From assembly GCA_037179385.1 (NCBI GenBank), contig CM074189.1:20285020-20349019 (forward strand): a stretch of DNA of 64,000 nt. Reading direction: 5' to 3'. This DNA comes from Holothuria scabra. Lineage: Eukaryota > Echinodermata > Holothuroidea > Aspidochirotida > Holothuriidae. Shown piece by piece: positions 48,131 through 61,325 of the stretch; position 1 is the first letter of the stretch; each line of letters starts with the position of its first letter. The notes under the pieces are model-generated. The model was given only the letters and a program-made list of their open reading frames with translations, had not been told where the DNA came from and did not search any database. A program made the position numbers and the translations under genes.

Positions 48131-49016
48131 GGAACCCTGGAGGATTTGAGACTCATTTTTATGAACTTGATTGATTGACGTATTGCATTTACCCTACTCT
48201 CCTGCACTTTCTTTACAAGTCCACTGGGTAACTGTGTCTTTTATTACCATCTGTTAAGTAAAGATGATACTCTTTAAAAGTCTACCGTGACAGAGGTAAT
48301 AAAGTGGTCCTAAATTATTACAGTCGGTGGTTCACATTTGCTTAATCAGGGAGGTGCTTCCCTGGTTTGAAAAGGAAAACCAATAAAAAAAAAAATTTGT
48401 TTTGCACTTATACCCTCACTTTTGCATGTGTCGTGTTCTACCTTAAAGGCATATCCCGGTTGCTTTTCATTAAGGTCTTGCTTGAATTAAACAAAAATAT
48501 TCCAGACCATGTTCTTCAAATTCTGTCGTAGTGCCTTTTTCCTTACTCAAGGTATCTCACTTTATAGATTAGTTATTTTTGTTGTTTTTTTTTATTTATT
48601 TTCAACCAAGCAACAGAAAGCTTCGAACTGTAGATCAAGCATTGCCCTATAATATGTAGGACATAGCAAACAAAGTTGCCAAATATTCCCCACATCAGCA
48701 TCAAAATTGCAAATAAATTGAATTCAATGTTCAATTAATTGATTTTTAGCAATGACATCGTGGCTTGAAAAATTGCATTGCTTTGCAAATTAGTATATAT
48801 CGAACGTTATGTGTTATTGAGACGCAGTTTTCACTCTTCCCCTTAAAGAGAGTATTTTTGAACAATTTGCGGCACCTGTGCCACGCTAAAGCTAAGGCCA
48901 AGTTTTAGAACAGTACCGGATGGAGAATTTCTAGAAAAAATTTCAATTTAAAATATTTCAGGCAATGTTCTCCAGACCTATGACAATAACCTAAGACAAC
49001 AACCTTTTCCCACTTT

Positions 49017-49210
49017 AAGATGTCCCCCATGTGGGCTGGGGGTTGTATAGTATGCCCACGGTATTTTCCGCCTGTTGTAAGAGGCGACTAAAGGGAACCC
49101 AAATTTGAACTTGAACCCCATACTTGAAAGTAAATTTTAAATTTTTACCGAGTTGATTGAAAATGAAGAACATGTTCTCACATTCGTGTTAGTGTGTCGC
49201 TAAATTTAAT
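49017..49210 (+). mobile_element. SINE-like element of a third family (copy b)
   Basis: Starts CCATGTGGGCTGGGGGTTGT with ATGCCCACGGTATT and AAGAGGCGACTAAAGGGAA, and ends TTCGTGTTAGTGTGTCGCTA before TAAC repeats. The copy at 43021-43215 shares the start, middle and end blocks. Head-body-tail order and the simple-repeat tail suggest a retroposon. Confidence 0.55.
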
Positions 49211-49223
49211 CTAACTTACTAAC

Positions 49224-49298
<75 letters not shown>

Positions 49299-49299
49299 C
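49211..49299 (+). repeat. (TAAC)n microsatellite
   Basis: TAAC array of about 85 bp attached to the 3' end of the SINE-like element at 49.02 kb. Same motif as the 58.1 kb array but on the opposite strand. Confidence 0.95.
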
Positions 49300-49506
49300 C
49301 ACGTCAAGATATCACTTTTTTATAAGTGGCTTTGTGTGTTAAAATAAACCTCCACTGTTCAATAAGCCACCGAACGTAATGCAGGCGCGTTGCCTCAAAT
49401 TCCTTTTGTTTCTCTTTCTGATTGAGTGCCCTGTTTGAACTTAAAATTGGATATACTGTTGGAAATGTTCGAATATCTCTTCCCGTAGATCTGGCATTAC
49501 CCTAGG

Positions 49507-49727
49507 CTATACATTCTAAAAAGACTATCGTCATTTTGACCATTTATTTGGTCAACTATGCACCGACCTAAACTGTGGACAAAATATTAACCACATCCTT
49601 GGTCAAAAGTGACTAATTCATGGTCAAATCTGACCATAAAATAATAACTTTTGTCCATAGTTTGGATCAACTATTTGACCATTGTTTGGGTCTGTGCGTA
49701 GTTGAACATAGTGTTTTAGAGTGTATG
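49507..49727. mobile_element. MITE family rich in TTGACCA, copy 2
   Basis: Left ACATTCTAAAAAGAC, right GTTTTAGAGTGTATG: inverted ends. Contains GGTCAACTATGCACCGACCT. Intronic. Confidence 0.68.
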
Positions 49728-49737
49728 AAGGTATAGC

Positions 49738-49910
49738 GAATAATACCGTTTCGTTTCGTTTATTTGATTTATCACTTCATGCGTAAATAGGAAATAATTA
49801 CAAACATTAGATGAAACTTAATAGAGGCTATATATGTATGAGGTGAAGGACAGTACACGAAAAACCCTGTTGGGCTTGGAATATGGACTCCCTAGCATGA
49901 CAAAAACAAA
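49738..49910 (-). mobile_element. LINE 3' end, minus orientation
   Basis: On the minus strand this ends in ATAAATCAAATAAACGAAACG, the same tail style as the LINE copy at 42.7 kb. The preceding part (AACCCTGTTGGGCTTGG on the plus strand) corresponds loosely to the 42.6 kb 3' UTR. Heavily truncated. It lies in the intron between exons C and D. Confidence 0.4.
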
Positions 49911-50469
49911 GCAACGTATTGCTTTATAATCCCTCCAGCTGCATTAACATTGTAAATATATTAATCAAAGGAAAGCCAAAGTGAGGTGTTGCGCTGACAT
50001 AACAGATTTTTAAATTCATGCACTAGTACATTGCAAGAAAATGGCATTGGCCTACTTGGAAAATTAGAAGCTTAACCACAGCGTATACTATTGAGATGCA
50101 GTTTTTACCGTGGAGTTTGAAAGAGTTATTTTTTCTTCGTAGTCAATGATTTTTGTCTCCAAAGATCCACAGACACTCGCCTTAATGTTCATATCTAAAC
50201 AACTTCACTTTCTGACATAAATGTCTTAGTTTTTCAATGTGAAGAATACTCATTGTTAAGACACCTACAAGAGGAGGAACGAACTTAAAGAGGAGAGCCT
50301 CATTAAAATATGATATTGACCTTAAAGTCACAAATTTATAGAGATTAAAATTTTTCCGAATTTGGTCTAGCCACGGAGCTGTCCCTCACAACTTCCTGCA
50401 TGATCAATTTAGAGCAGCCACGGTCAAAAGAAACAACACTAATCGTCGTTAAGAAAGACGAGTTCTTAC

Positions 50470-50534
50470 CTAACGTCACAGGATCGTCATCATCATCCCT
50501 CTCTTGCTCTTCAAAGCTAATATAATGTTCTTGC
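50470..50534 (-). CDS. Exon C: acidic cytoplasmic linker with a tyrosine
   Basis: A 65-bp exon between acceptor CTTTTGCTTAG|G and a consensus donor TTAG|GTAAGA. In the frame that continues into exon D it encodes QEHYISFEEQERDDDDDPV plus TL. It enters in phase 2 and leaves in phase 1; the leaving base G joins AA of exon D to form a Glu codon. It has no methionine, so it needs upstream coding sequence, which supports a longer N-terminus than DED-NACHT alone. The tyrosine in EHYISF lies in an acidic setting. It is too short to assign to a domain. Confidence comes from the fit of phase and splice sites. Confidence 0.55.
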
Positions 50535-52127
50535 CTAAGCAAAAGATAAGAGTAAAACCCATCTTTTCATTATATTTTCACTCTGCGTTAAAACAAGCGT
50601 AACCTAGTGCCTTAAAAACCTGCTTAACTGGTTACTAGCTCAATCACGTACTCAGGTGAGGGAAAAGGGCGAATAACCCATCCCAAAACACATGTGCCAA
50701 GAGCATCTGTATGAACATCCGTTTCCATACATTTTACATAAGGGAGCATATCCCAATTAGCAGGTGTATTAATGCGTCCTTTTGTTAGCCCTCAGATAGA
50801 GTCCCTAAAACGAGCACTTTTTTGATATGTTATGGAATAAGCTGGGTTTTTTGTAAGTTTTTTTCTTTCAAGTATATTAAGTGAAGTACCTTTGGGGAAA
50901 AATTGGGCATAATTGAAGCAATTTTGTGGAAATTATGGGCCTCAGAAGCTGGCGGAGGCATACCGAGATTTTAGCGAAAAACAAAGCTCGCAAAAGGTGG
51001 TTTGAACTTTTAGGTGGAAAAACACAAAATCTTCACGGTAATGATATGGTAAATTGAAAGTGCCACGAAGGGCCACCTTGTCAGCTTTCATATGAGGGGT
51101 AGCTTGACCCTGGCGAAAACTTCGACAAGCTTTTAGAGGCCTGTTTACTTTTTGGATTTAGTGTGTAAGTCAATAGAGGAATTAATGGGGGTATACTACC
51201 TTAAAACCTCGTCGCTATCTATCCTTGCCAACGACACCGCCCTCTTTTGAAAATAGTGTATACGAGATCCGCGGTGGACTCGCTTTGCATTGAAGCAATA
51301 TATTGGCATTTGCAAATCAACACGAAAAGCAACACCTTGGTTGAAGTTATTTTTCAAACGTCATTATGAACGACCAAATAATGACCATAAATCGATTTCC
51401 TCAAGATTTCTTTCAAGAATGAATGTCACTATTGCTCTTGCACAATTAAAGCACAGTGCCCATAGAAAAAGGAGCGGCATACCGAAGACTTTTCAATACA
51501 GGACCACGCCCCCTCCCCTCTACCCTACGCCCCCCCCCCCCCGGCCACCACCACCACCACCCACTTTCGAGGGCCAGAACCATTTTGTCTCAAAGACGTG
51601 AATTGAGTCCTCTCTGTGGAATGGGTTATATTTGTTATTTGAAGCCGTAGTACGGATCCCAATCTACTACAAAATAGAATTTCGTTAACGACCTTCTCGA
51701 GAATTGGGGACATAGCTACAACTAAATGAGGAGAAATTCAGTGGATTAGCTCATGATTCTATAAAATTTTGAACAGAATCCCCACAATATTTCTCACCAC
51801 TAATCCGAAAGGAAAAAACAAACGTTTTGTTAGAACCTGACATTGCAAATTATTTGCTAGAAGAGGGAAAATGATACGTTATTTATCACGCTACATAAAT
51901 GGTTAAATCCTTTTCCGGTAATCTTCAAACCTTTCAGAGCAGGACATCGAAAGTTTCTCAAAATCATTTCCAGCGAATAATTTGTACATATGAGGGTGAT
52001 TTGAATATAAAACATAGCACAATAGTTTAAAAGTATGATGTCCTCTCTAATAAATGTTTTGAAAAAGGCAATTTTACCAGTCTTGTGTTTCACTATACCT
52101 GTGATCAGGGAATTGCCGCGGCTATTT

Positions 52128-52300
52128 TACACTCTAAAACACTTCTAATTTTGTCAATTTAACCATTTATTTGGTCAACTATGCACCTACCTGAAGTATG
52201 TTCAAAGTATTCACTTCAAATATTTATTGTCAAATCTGACCACTAATTGGTAAATTTTGACCATGGTGTAAGTCAACTCTACTCTACGCATGATCAACAC
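52128..52300. mobile_element. MITE family rich in TTGACCA, copy 3
   Basis: Starts ACACTCTAAAACAC and contains GGTCAACTATGCACCTACCT. The right end is degraded. Intronic. Confidence 0.6.
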
Positions 52301-55300
52301 GAATGAGAAGATTTCGCATGCAGGACCAAACTCACAAAGCTCTCCCTTCCAATGAGAAAATTCGGAATTTTTTACTTATTTATCAACGACCCATCTATAT
52401 AATTTCTGTTTTCAAATGTTAACTATGTTCTTTCTACACGAAATTTTTCTACGCGCACACTGTACTACTTTAAACGTTTACTAGCACGTTGACATTTTAT
52501 ACTTATAGCTCCAATGAGAGTCATAGCGTATTTTTACTTCGATGTAAGCCTTAGCCAAGGAGCCGAGAGCAACCCCTTCCAAAAATCTAGAGGTGCTGTT
52601 CATTGATTTTACACATGTACCACCCCCCCCCCCCCGGTGCGCTAGGTCTGGGCGGGTCATATAGACCAGGCGGAGGGGGGGGGGGTATCGTCACCCGAAA
52701 GCGAAATTTGTGAGACCAAGTGGATTTGGTCAATTTTGGGTGGCTGATTCCGAAAGTCGAGGGTATACGGGCCATATCCGGGCTTTTCTGCGCCATTTTG
52801 ACGTTTAAATTTCAAAGGGCGCCCTCTATTTGTCAAAAATCTTGTATGCTCCATATATTTACGGTCCAGTCATTGACTGATGTGAGATTTGGTTCTTATA
52901 TTCTGTAAAAGGATGTCTACTGATAAATACTGGAAAATGTTAGTATTCATATTAATACGCTAATAAGATAGGGTTAAAGATCAAATTATGTTGTTAGCAG
53001 AAAAGTAGGCAGAGGGGTTGAGTCATGGGAAATTACATCAAAATAGACCTGCCTTACACCCTACAATTCACATGGATTTGCACGAAGTCGTGATCGAGGG
53101 AATTTCTCAACTGCCTGTGGGCTTAGTAAGTGCACGGCTATTCATTTAAGTGGCTCATTTGCAGGGGTGGTGTTACCTGGAGCCGGATGTTCGGATTTAC
53201 TTGGGAAATCTCGATCCCTTGTGGGACAATGTTAGGCCTAACAGCAATACATTCTGATAACCAGTACCAACCCGCAAATGGAGCACATCAGCAAAAGTCT
53301 AAGGTGTTTCACGAATTTCCGGGTAGAATAATCACTTTCTGATTGACAGATATAGTTCCTTCGTGAGTAGAAACTATCTTGATTCCTAACCTGAACTTGG
53401 AAGTATTGTCATGGAAATGATTTCTAAATTTTAAAGTAAAATTTAACGTACTTTCGCGAGGATTTTTCACGGCCTTTAATGGCCACTATGAAAATAATGA
53501 CACAGTCCACATTTTTTTCGAAAAAATCACGAAAAGTATGCATCCAAGCCAATATAAGTCACCAGTATACCCTGCCAAGTCGACGGGCTGTCTCAATTCC
53601 CCCAGGGTTCGACGTTCCCAAGGATTGATGTCCCGGTTTGATATTCCCAGCGTTAAACTCTCAAAGACCCCCATCCCTAACATTGCCGCTGACAACGGTC
53701 CCCTACCCAGAAACTGTGGCTTCTATCCCAAACCACTCTAAACCTAACATCGAAATGAGGCGGAGAACATTAAACCATATAAACATCGTTCACCGGGAAT
53801 AACGGACCTTGTAATCATCTTGTAATCATAGTAAGAAAATTAGGGGCATGGAACCCCGGGAACATTTAAACCCGAGGACAGAGGTACGTGGAATTCTATG
53901 GAGTGACAAAGGAAAGCCCCCTTCGCTCGTATACAAACTGATATGAGATGCATAAAACAAACGTTTAGAGTTAACTGTGGAGGCATTACGTCATCTTCCG
54001 TGGTGCCCCCCCCCCCCCCATGATCTACAAGGAAAAGATGGTAAAATGTACAAGACAGATCTTGGCACCACTGCATAGTTACAGGTGACAATAGCTGCTC
54101 AATCCTCTCATCCCAAACGGTTCCAATTTCTTCTACTCAAGTGCTTAAGCCCCTCCCCCACAACCAATCATATTTAAACAAAATCTCAGTTTATTGCTTC
54201 AGGGTGAGTACACAAGACCCCAATATCAATATATATTATCAATTCACACTCAGCCCAAGTTCATGTTGTGTAATATGAGCTATAGTACTCTGCACTTTTT
54301 CAACTTGCTGTCAATCAAAGAGATGTGCCAATTGACAATTTCTGTGGACTACTATAAACGTTGTATTTTTGGGTGAGGGTTGATTGTCTTCAATTGTATG
54401 TTATCTTACTTAATATCACTACGGAAACTGCGGTATTACAGAATACAGCAATAACAACTAACTCGCAGTTGAATAACGTGCATTTAACTTCTGTACGGAT
54501 TATCTTTGCCCTATTCGTAGTGTTCAGCTTCTCACATAAGACCAGTCTTACATTTTGATTATTTTGGTAAGAATGTTCCGTGCATGGTATGATGTAAAGT
54601 ACAGACCAGTGAAATGATGATAAAACGACAAACCTTGCCATCGTCTTGAAAACTTGGTGCTAAGTATAGACGATATTTCACCCATTTTATTCAACAATCT
54701 GATTCGTCTCTCAGATGATCACCGCGTCATCTCCTAATTTTTTTAGTCTGCAGACCTTATGTTACTTTATAGAAGGAGCCGTGATGGTTCCTACTCACTA
54801 GTGTGTCAATTACTTGTTACTGCACTGTTGTTTTCCGACTAGTGGTAGTATGCGTTTAACACAAGTCTGTCTACATGCAATAGGTTACGTGTATAGCTAT
54901 AATAAGTGTCCTACTACGGTAGTTCTGTGCTTTGCATGGTCATACATATTTCCTTAGGTATATAACAATTACTTCCGGTTCCTAGTTTTGAGAAGGACGT
55001 GATCGAATTAGTGTTGAAATCCTAAAGAACTTTTCATGTTCAAACAGTATGATATCTAGAGCGCTGCATGAACCCTCATTGAGTTCACGCTCAAAGTTGG
55101 TATAAACAGGGAGTTACCATTGTCAAAAGGTAGATCCCTGATGAAAGGATGTGCAGAATCGAGGACAACTTCTGCATGTACCGAAACTGGAAGGGATACT
55201 CATGTCACTTGGGTAGGACGGTACTGTACGATAAAATTACGTGTGGAAGTACTACGTTTGAACTGATTCTTCACAACGCATTGAAACTTTGAACTTACAA

Positions 55301-57250
55301 AAAAAAAGTTGTTATTGCAAAAGAGAAAGCGTACTAGGTTGGATGACGATGTTTTAAGAATCAGTGATTGGATTGCAGGGTTGCCTACCCCCCCCCCCCT
55401 CTTTCTTCCGACAAAACATTTTCTACTTCGGTGGTATCCATCACCCACAAATAACTGCTTAAGGACACATCTGGTGAGCATTCAAAACCCTATTGTGTAA
55501 TTAGAACACTCTCTGCGCACACTGTGTAATATGAGCTGCACGATCGGGGCTAATGCAAGCCATGCACGAGGGCGTAGAGATAGAAAACCCCCGAGAGTGC
55601 AATATCCTCTACTCAATGCACAGGTCCAGCGTTGACTGAACTTTAAATGAAAGATGATGCCATGATTTGCCCTTCAGAGAAGCGATTTTTTACGTGCTTG
55701 GAAACGGAAACGGTCGGAACAAAGTTCCAAACAAATTCCGGAACTAACAGCAAACACAAGTACGAAACATTTACATAATTTACAAACAACAGAGAAGAAC
55801 TCCTCATTCCTTAGCCCCGACAGTTGCTCCTATCATCCAATTTAATCAAGAGACCCTGAACGTTTCGAATAAAAATATGTGGTAACTAAAATATCATCCT
55901 TTCATCCTCTCGGTTACTATGAACTTTAACAAATGCCCGCATTTGCAACAACTTTTACCGCAGCGAGATCATAAGCTTGGGGTACCGAAGAGGATCTAGA
56001 AGTTGCACGCATCCCACCGTGTGCGTAGATAGAACTCGAGGGATCAAATATGTAGTAATTTTTCTCATGACGTACATGCAACATCAAATGCAGACAGATG
56101 ATTCGTCAATCAATCATATGGCGCGCGTATCTGTCACGCGTATGTCTATCACACACATTGGGTGAATAAACATTATGCTTTGACGTCACACTGACGTCAT
56201 GTTGAGAGGTAAAACATAGACCTTTTACAAATATTAATTGCAAATTAAGGATTGTACGACTGAGAATTGATATGCATCATTTTTCATCACATTATATTAA
56301 AATGACGTTAACAGAAAATATAAAGTACCAAATCTCTATCCCACATTCCTTTGCTGTTTATTTGGAAACGGTTTATGAGCACGTTGCTTCTTGCAGAAAA
56401 AAATCTTCCCTCGGGTATTGTTGACTACGCCCGTATCAGATTGATTGACAAATAATCAGCTGTCCACATTCGCTGGTGTAACTTCAAGTTCCAATGTGGT
56501 CCTCTAAAGAGGACCCTCAATAAATCATGATATGACCTTCCGCAATAAGAGAATTTATGTTAGCAACTTATTTCACATTTAATTTATATCATGAAATAAC
56601 TAATCCTCCCCTTTTTACCTTTTTAAAAACATGCGTTCTTCGCAGTGGAAAGATGAAAGGTTGGGCCAGCCAACTAGTTTCCTCGTAGTCACTGCTACCT
56701 GTTTGTGAAGTCCATAAACTTATCTGACTACATCGATAAAAAAAATGGTCCTGGTGCAGTACAGGTTACATTTGATCATGGAAACTGAAACTGGACCTCA
56801 CATACAAAGAATATTACACGGTATGTGGAAACCATGTGACCCTTCCCGAGGAGGAAGTTCATTAAAGTGATTTTAGATTCAAGAATTGATTATCAAACCA
56901 TCAACCAATCCTACCTACCATTTTCCTAAAATTAAGGCCACTTCTCTGGGTAGACTAGTATGAGTTAACTAGAGTTATACAATAAACCCTAAAGAATTCA
57001 AAGCAAAGGTTTACAACTCTATCGTCCGACGTCTCCGCATACCCCTGCCGCCCATGCAGTGTCGTGTAGGATTGCTCGATTCCCCATTCACTCGAGGTGC
57101 CGTTGAATCTCAAGTGGTTGTCAGTGCGATTCGTCATATGAAAATGGGTTTCGCTGCAGTCCAACTGTAGTGTAGAGTTTCTATCTTTTACGTCGCAAGT
57201 CCCCCGCACATTTTGACGGGCAAATATTGATGCAGTACGCTATAGTGTAA

Positions 57251-57334
57251 CTAGTTGCATGAGAAGCAGCGGACCGTGACGACTATGCGTGACTGACTGT
57301 TGATTTTTGCCCGGCAGTGGATGTGGCCTACCAA
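57251..57334 (-). pseudogene. Possible relic of an Ig-domain 3' half
   Basis: After an acceptor-like CTTACGTTACAG the minus strand reads LVGHIHCRAKINSQSRIVVT, then VRCFSCN and a stop. The C-x-A and following alternating hydrophobics resemble Ig F and G strands. There is no start, no donor and no matching first half. A second frame just downstream (56955-57209) has NSTLQLDC. It may be chance. Confidence 0.2.
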
Positions 57335-58113
57335 CTGTAACGTAAGGTGAAAGCACTTTACATACAGTCACACAGCCTTCTTGTGCAACGTTACTGATGA
57401 CAAAACAGGGAAAGTTTCTTAAAAAATAAATAGGGCGAGTAGACTAAAATTCTAAACGTTGTTAACCTATTTACAAATTAAAATTCAGATACTGTTGCCT
57501 TGCAGCTTTTGCTGTAAATTTACAAAGACAATGTGAAACATATTCCAGATTGTAGGCCTATGGTACAACTATAACATAATCACCCGCAAAGAGAATGTAG
57601 CACTTTCAGGCCGGTCTCACTTAAAAAACGAAAAAGAAATAAAACATTTGACCTGATATATGATATGGTTGGTGACACTCTTTAAGTTCTTATTGTCTAG
57701 AAGAACAAGACCTATTCAGGATGAAAACTGGGGAGATAATCGTATGAAAGTGCAATTAACAAGAAAGAGACATTTGGATACAGCCTGTACTCACTTTTGG
57801 ATAGTTTCAGGAAAATCACTATAAATGGTAAGCACGTGATTTCATTATCCACGCGATACAAACCTCAGTGTTGTAGGAATTTACATTCTGTGACTTACTT
57901 CATTACCCACATACACACACACCCACACACACAATTAACACAAAAATGTAATTCTCTAATACAATCGCATATTATTAGCCTATCAGAAAAGGTTGAGTGG
58001 CTTGCCCCACGTTATTTATAGAACACATTTATATAAAGTATGGGTTCGATTTATAAATGCAGCAATGGTTTAATCTTTCGTTGAAAGAATAGATCAGAAA
58101 CAAAAGTTAGTTT

Positions 58114-59225
<1,112 letters not shown>

Positions 59226-59249
59226 GTTACGGAGAAAACTATTCTAGTT

Positions 59250-59765
59250 TGATTCAGGTGACTTATTACTCATTTTCCATATTCGGTTCTCGAGATATTA
59301 GCAATTGAATGTGACAAATTTTCTACATAGAATGAACTTAAAGCAAATAGACGTTATGTCATGGATTCGCCTTGTTGTCCAGTGTTTTATTTTTACATTA
59401 TATTTATAATTTAGTAACAATTTTCTGAAACTAAACTGATATAATGATGCCATAGGTGCATTGATTTTTGTTCTTAAATACACAATGTCTGCAAATATTC
59501 CTTAAGTAAAATTAATTGTACGTCAACTCAAAATAAATGGAGGAAAAGGGCAAATTAAAAAAGGATGAAAAATACAAATTAAAAAAGAATTGGCCAAAAA
59601 TGTGAACCTATGACATCACACCTAATTCTTTTTTTTTCAAGTTTACTTTTTATAGAAAATGTGTCAACTTCAATTGCCAATATCTCGAAAACCAAACAAG
59701 GGGCAATGAATGAAACTTTTACCAGAGTATGTAGAATATGTTCTTTTTAACATATCAAACATAAA
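59250..59765. mobile_element. Foldback element, copy 2
   Basis: Same arms as the 37.1 kb element: TTCGGTTCTCGAGATATTAG with GTGACAAATTTTCTA at left; AGAAAATGTGTCAACTTCAA with ATCTCGAAAACCAAACA at right, inverted. Confidence 0.7.
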
Positions 59766-60009
59766 ATGTTATTCTTTACTATTCTTTTAAATGTTATTTG
59801 ATGGTAACTTTACTTGATGTGCGAAGTTATGGAATAACATTGTTTAATGTATGAACAAATTAAGCTCCAATTGGGTATGCAAGTATACGAGGACCACGTG
59901 TGACCAGTGTGGAAGCCGTTATTTGATCAGGGAGTTGCCAGCAAATCCCTGATTTTGAAGAGCGGCATTTTCGGCTGAGACAGAAAATATTTTATGCTGC
60001 CGGAAAAAC

Positions 60010-60230
60010 TATCAAAGACTCAAGACTACCATTAGTTGGAGCGGACCGTACATAAAATTTTGAAAAGAATGAAATTTCACCGACTAGCCGAGGAAAGTTA
60101 TAGAGTTTACTCCAAGAAGAGGGAAGTTCACCCGAAATAGCAAAACGTCTCTGCGGATAGTTTTTCTTGTGTGTGTTTTTTTTTTTTTTTTTTCTTTTTC
60201 TTCTTCTTCTCATTTCTGTAAGTTATTGTA
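60010..60230. repeat. GC-module relic and pyrimidine tract
   Basis: 60025-60075 (TACCATTAGTTGGAGCGGAC, AAAATTTTGAAAA) is a diverged copy of the GC-rich module seen at 13.4, 24 and 36.8 kb. A T/CTT tract follows at 60176-60210. Confidence 0.5.
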
Positions 60231-60281
60231 TTTTGTTTTATGTAATCTAAGTAAATGAGTCTGAAATAACATTTAGTGGAA

Positions 60282-60516
60282 TGGTTCACTCTAAAAGTAA
60301 AAAAGGTGGAAATTCACTCCAAGAAGAGTAAAATTCACTCTAAAACAGCGAAGTCTCACTCTTGATGCCTGCAGGGAATACTCTTTAAAAGCAAGTGATC
60401 CCTGCAGGCACTCGTTAAAAAGAGAATTTTCACTCTCTTTACCTTTCTTAGAGTGACTTTACAAGTGAATTTACACTTGTCTCTCTTAATTTTTGAATAA
60501 GGTCACTCTTATTTTA
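60282..60516. mobile_element. MITE with TTCACTCTAAAA ends, copy 1
   Basis: Repeated AATTCACTC motifs, a central inverted pair TGCCTGCAGGGA/TCCCTGCAGGCA, and TTAGAGTGA at the right. Related to 62545-62821. Confidence 0.55.
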
Positions 60517-60969
60517 GATTGTAAAAGGGCCACATTTTTAAAAGATTGTAAACCAGTACTTGTGCAGGAAGTCCTAGTGTCCGGTGTTTTAACAACCAAC
60601 TAGTCTTGCCCAAGGCCTTACTATCAGTTGTACGCAGATTTACCACGTTCATTGGGCTTTTTGTGAAGACGCCCTCTACAGATTCTGAAATTTCTGTTCT
60701 ATACTGGCGTAATGAAATAAGTTCACGAGTATGCACAGTCTAGTTGGCAAGCGCCCTCACTTTGTAAAAACGTGTGAGAAGCATTCACAAGTGCACATTT
60801 TACTAATGTATTCACCAACCAACACACAGGAGTACCAGCAGAAGTTTTGGCTTTTTGGTCAGATGGGGTTGGCGAGAATTGTCTGAGTACAGGGGGTGTT
60901 GAAACAGGACGTGAGCAACCTAAAAAGGGCACTTGTAGGTTATTTCGATCCATCAGAGAGGTAACGGAT

Positions 60970-61325
60970 TCAAGTGGTAGTCACGATCTGTCTCTGATAT
61001 TCGCAGATGTATGAAAGGTCGTCACTCATTGGCTCTCTACATAGTGGGGCGTTTCCACGTCCGTTAATCACGCCTCCCAGAAATTTGAAATTCCTCCTGG
61101 TATTACCAGAAATATCAACCAGTTCCATGTTGTTCGGGGTATTCTCACCACTGACAGTGGTTTCTCCATCCATTCCCTCCTCACGCGATTGTTTGTAGTA
61201 TGTTTGGTTGACATCTGACCTTCGACAACGTATTTGGTAATATATCGAAAGTAGTAGCTGGAACACTATGAATGTAGCAATCGCAATCCATATGTTATCG
61301 ATGTTTACAGAAATCTGGCAGTCGT
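60970..61325 (-). CDS. Exon B (read-through form): TM segment plus short cytoplasmic tail with stop
   Basis: Without the donor at 61220 the frame stays open through a tail of about 82 residues after RCRR and stops with TGA at 60972-60970. The tail is polar and contains ELVDISGN, FKFLGGVING and DDLSYICEYQRQ, with tyrosines that could be phosphorylation or adaptor sites. It looks like real protein rather than random sequence. This form would be a complete small Ig-TM receptor (Ig, TM, short tail). It could be an alternative isoform of the longer receptor, or the true 3' end of a separate gene. I see no AATAAA close downstream on this strand. Other donors inside the tail (for example AGTG|GTGAGA) are phase 1 and do not fit exon C. 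Confidence 0.5.
61220..61325 (-). CDS. Exon B (spliced form): single transmembrane segment
   Basis: The acceptor CTCTTTTCAG|AC is followed by an open frame in phase 1, matching the end of exon A. The encoded stretch is DDCQISVNID, then a hydrophobic run of about 19 residues (IWIAIATFIVFQLLLSIYY), then the basic stop-transfer QIRCRR. This is a type I membrane anchor placed directly after the Ig domain. An internal donor CGAAG|GTCAGA at 61220/61219 ends the exon in phase 2, the phase required by exon C at 50534. If it is not used, the frame runs on to a stop at 60970 (separate entry). The membrane segment is clear from sequence. The choice of donor is inference. Confidence 0.6.

Larger units (their letters stand above)
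50535..58113. other. Large intron (B-C in the receptor model); no firm exon
   Basis: Holds a TTGACCA-type MITE, C/G-runs (51530, 52622, 52676, 54007 and 55389) and possible Ig-like relic frames at 56955-57334. Other open frames (53486-53741, 54390-54641, 55200-55481) show no domain. The adjoining stretch to 61219 holds the GTTA array, SINE, foldback and a MITE. Confidence 0.45.

Noticed and set aside
47734..48207. Long frames rich in Asp, Met or Ile across 47.98-48.13 kb on both strands
   Set aside because: They are translations of an ATC/ACC microsatellite attached to a SINE.
53486..53741. Overlapping plus and minus frames at 53.5-53.7 kb
   Set aside because: Both strands are open at moderate GC, with no splice sites or recognised domain.
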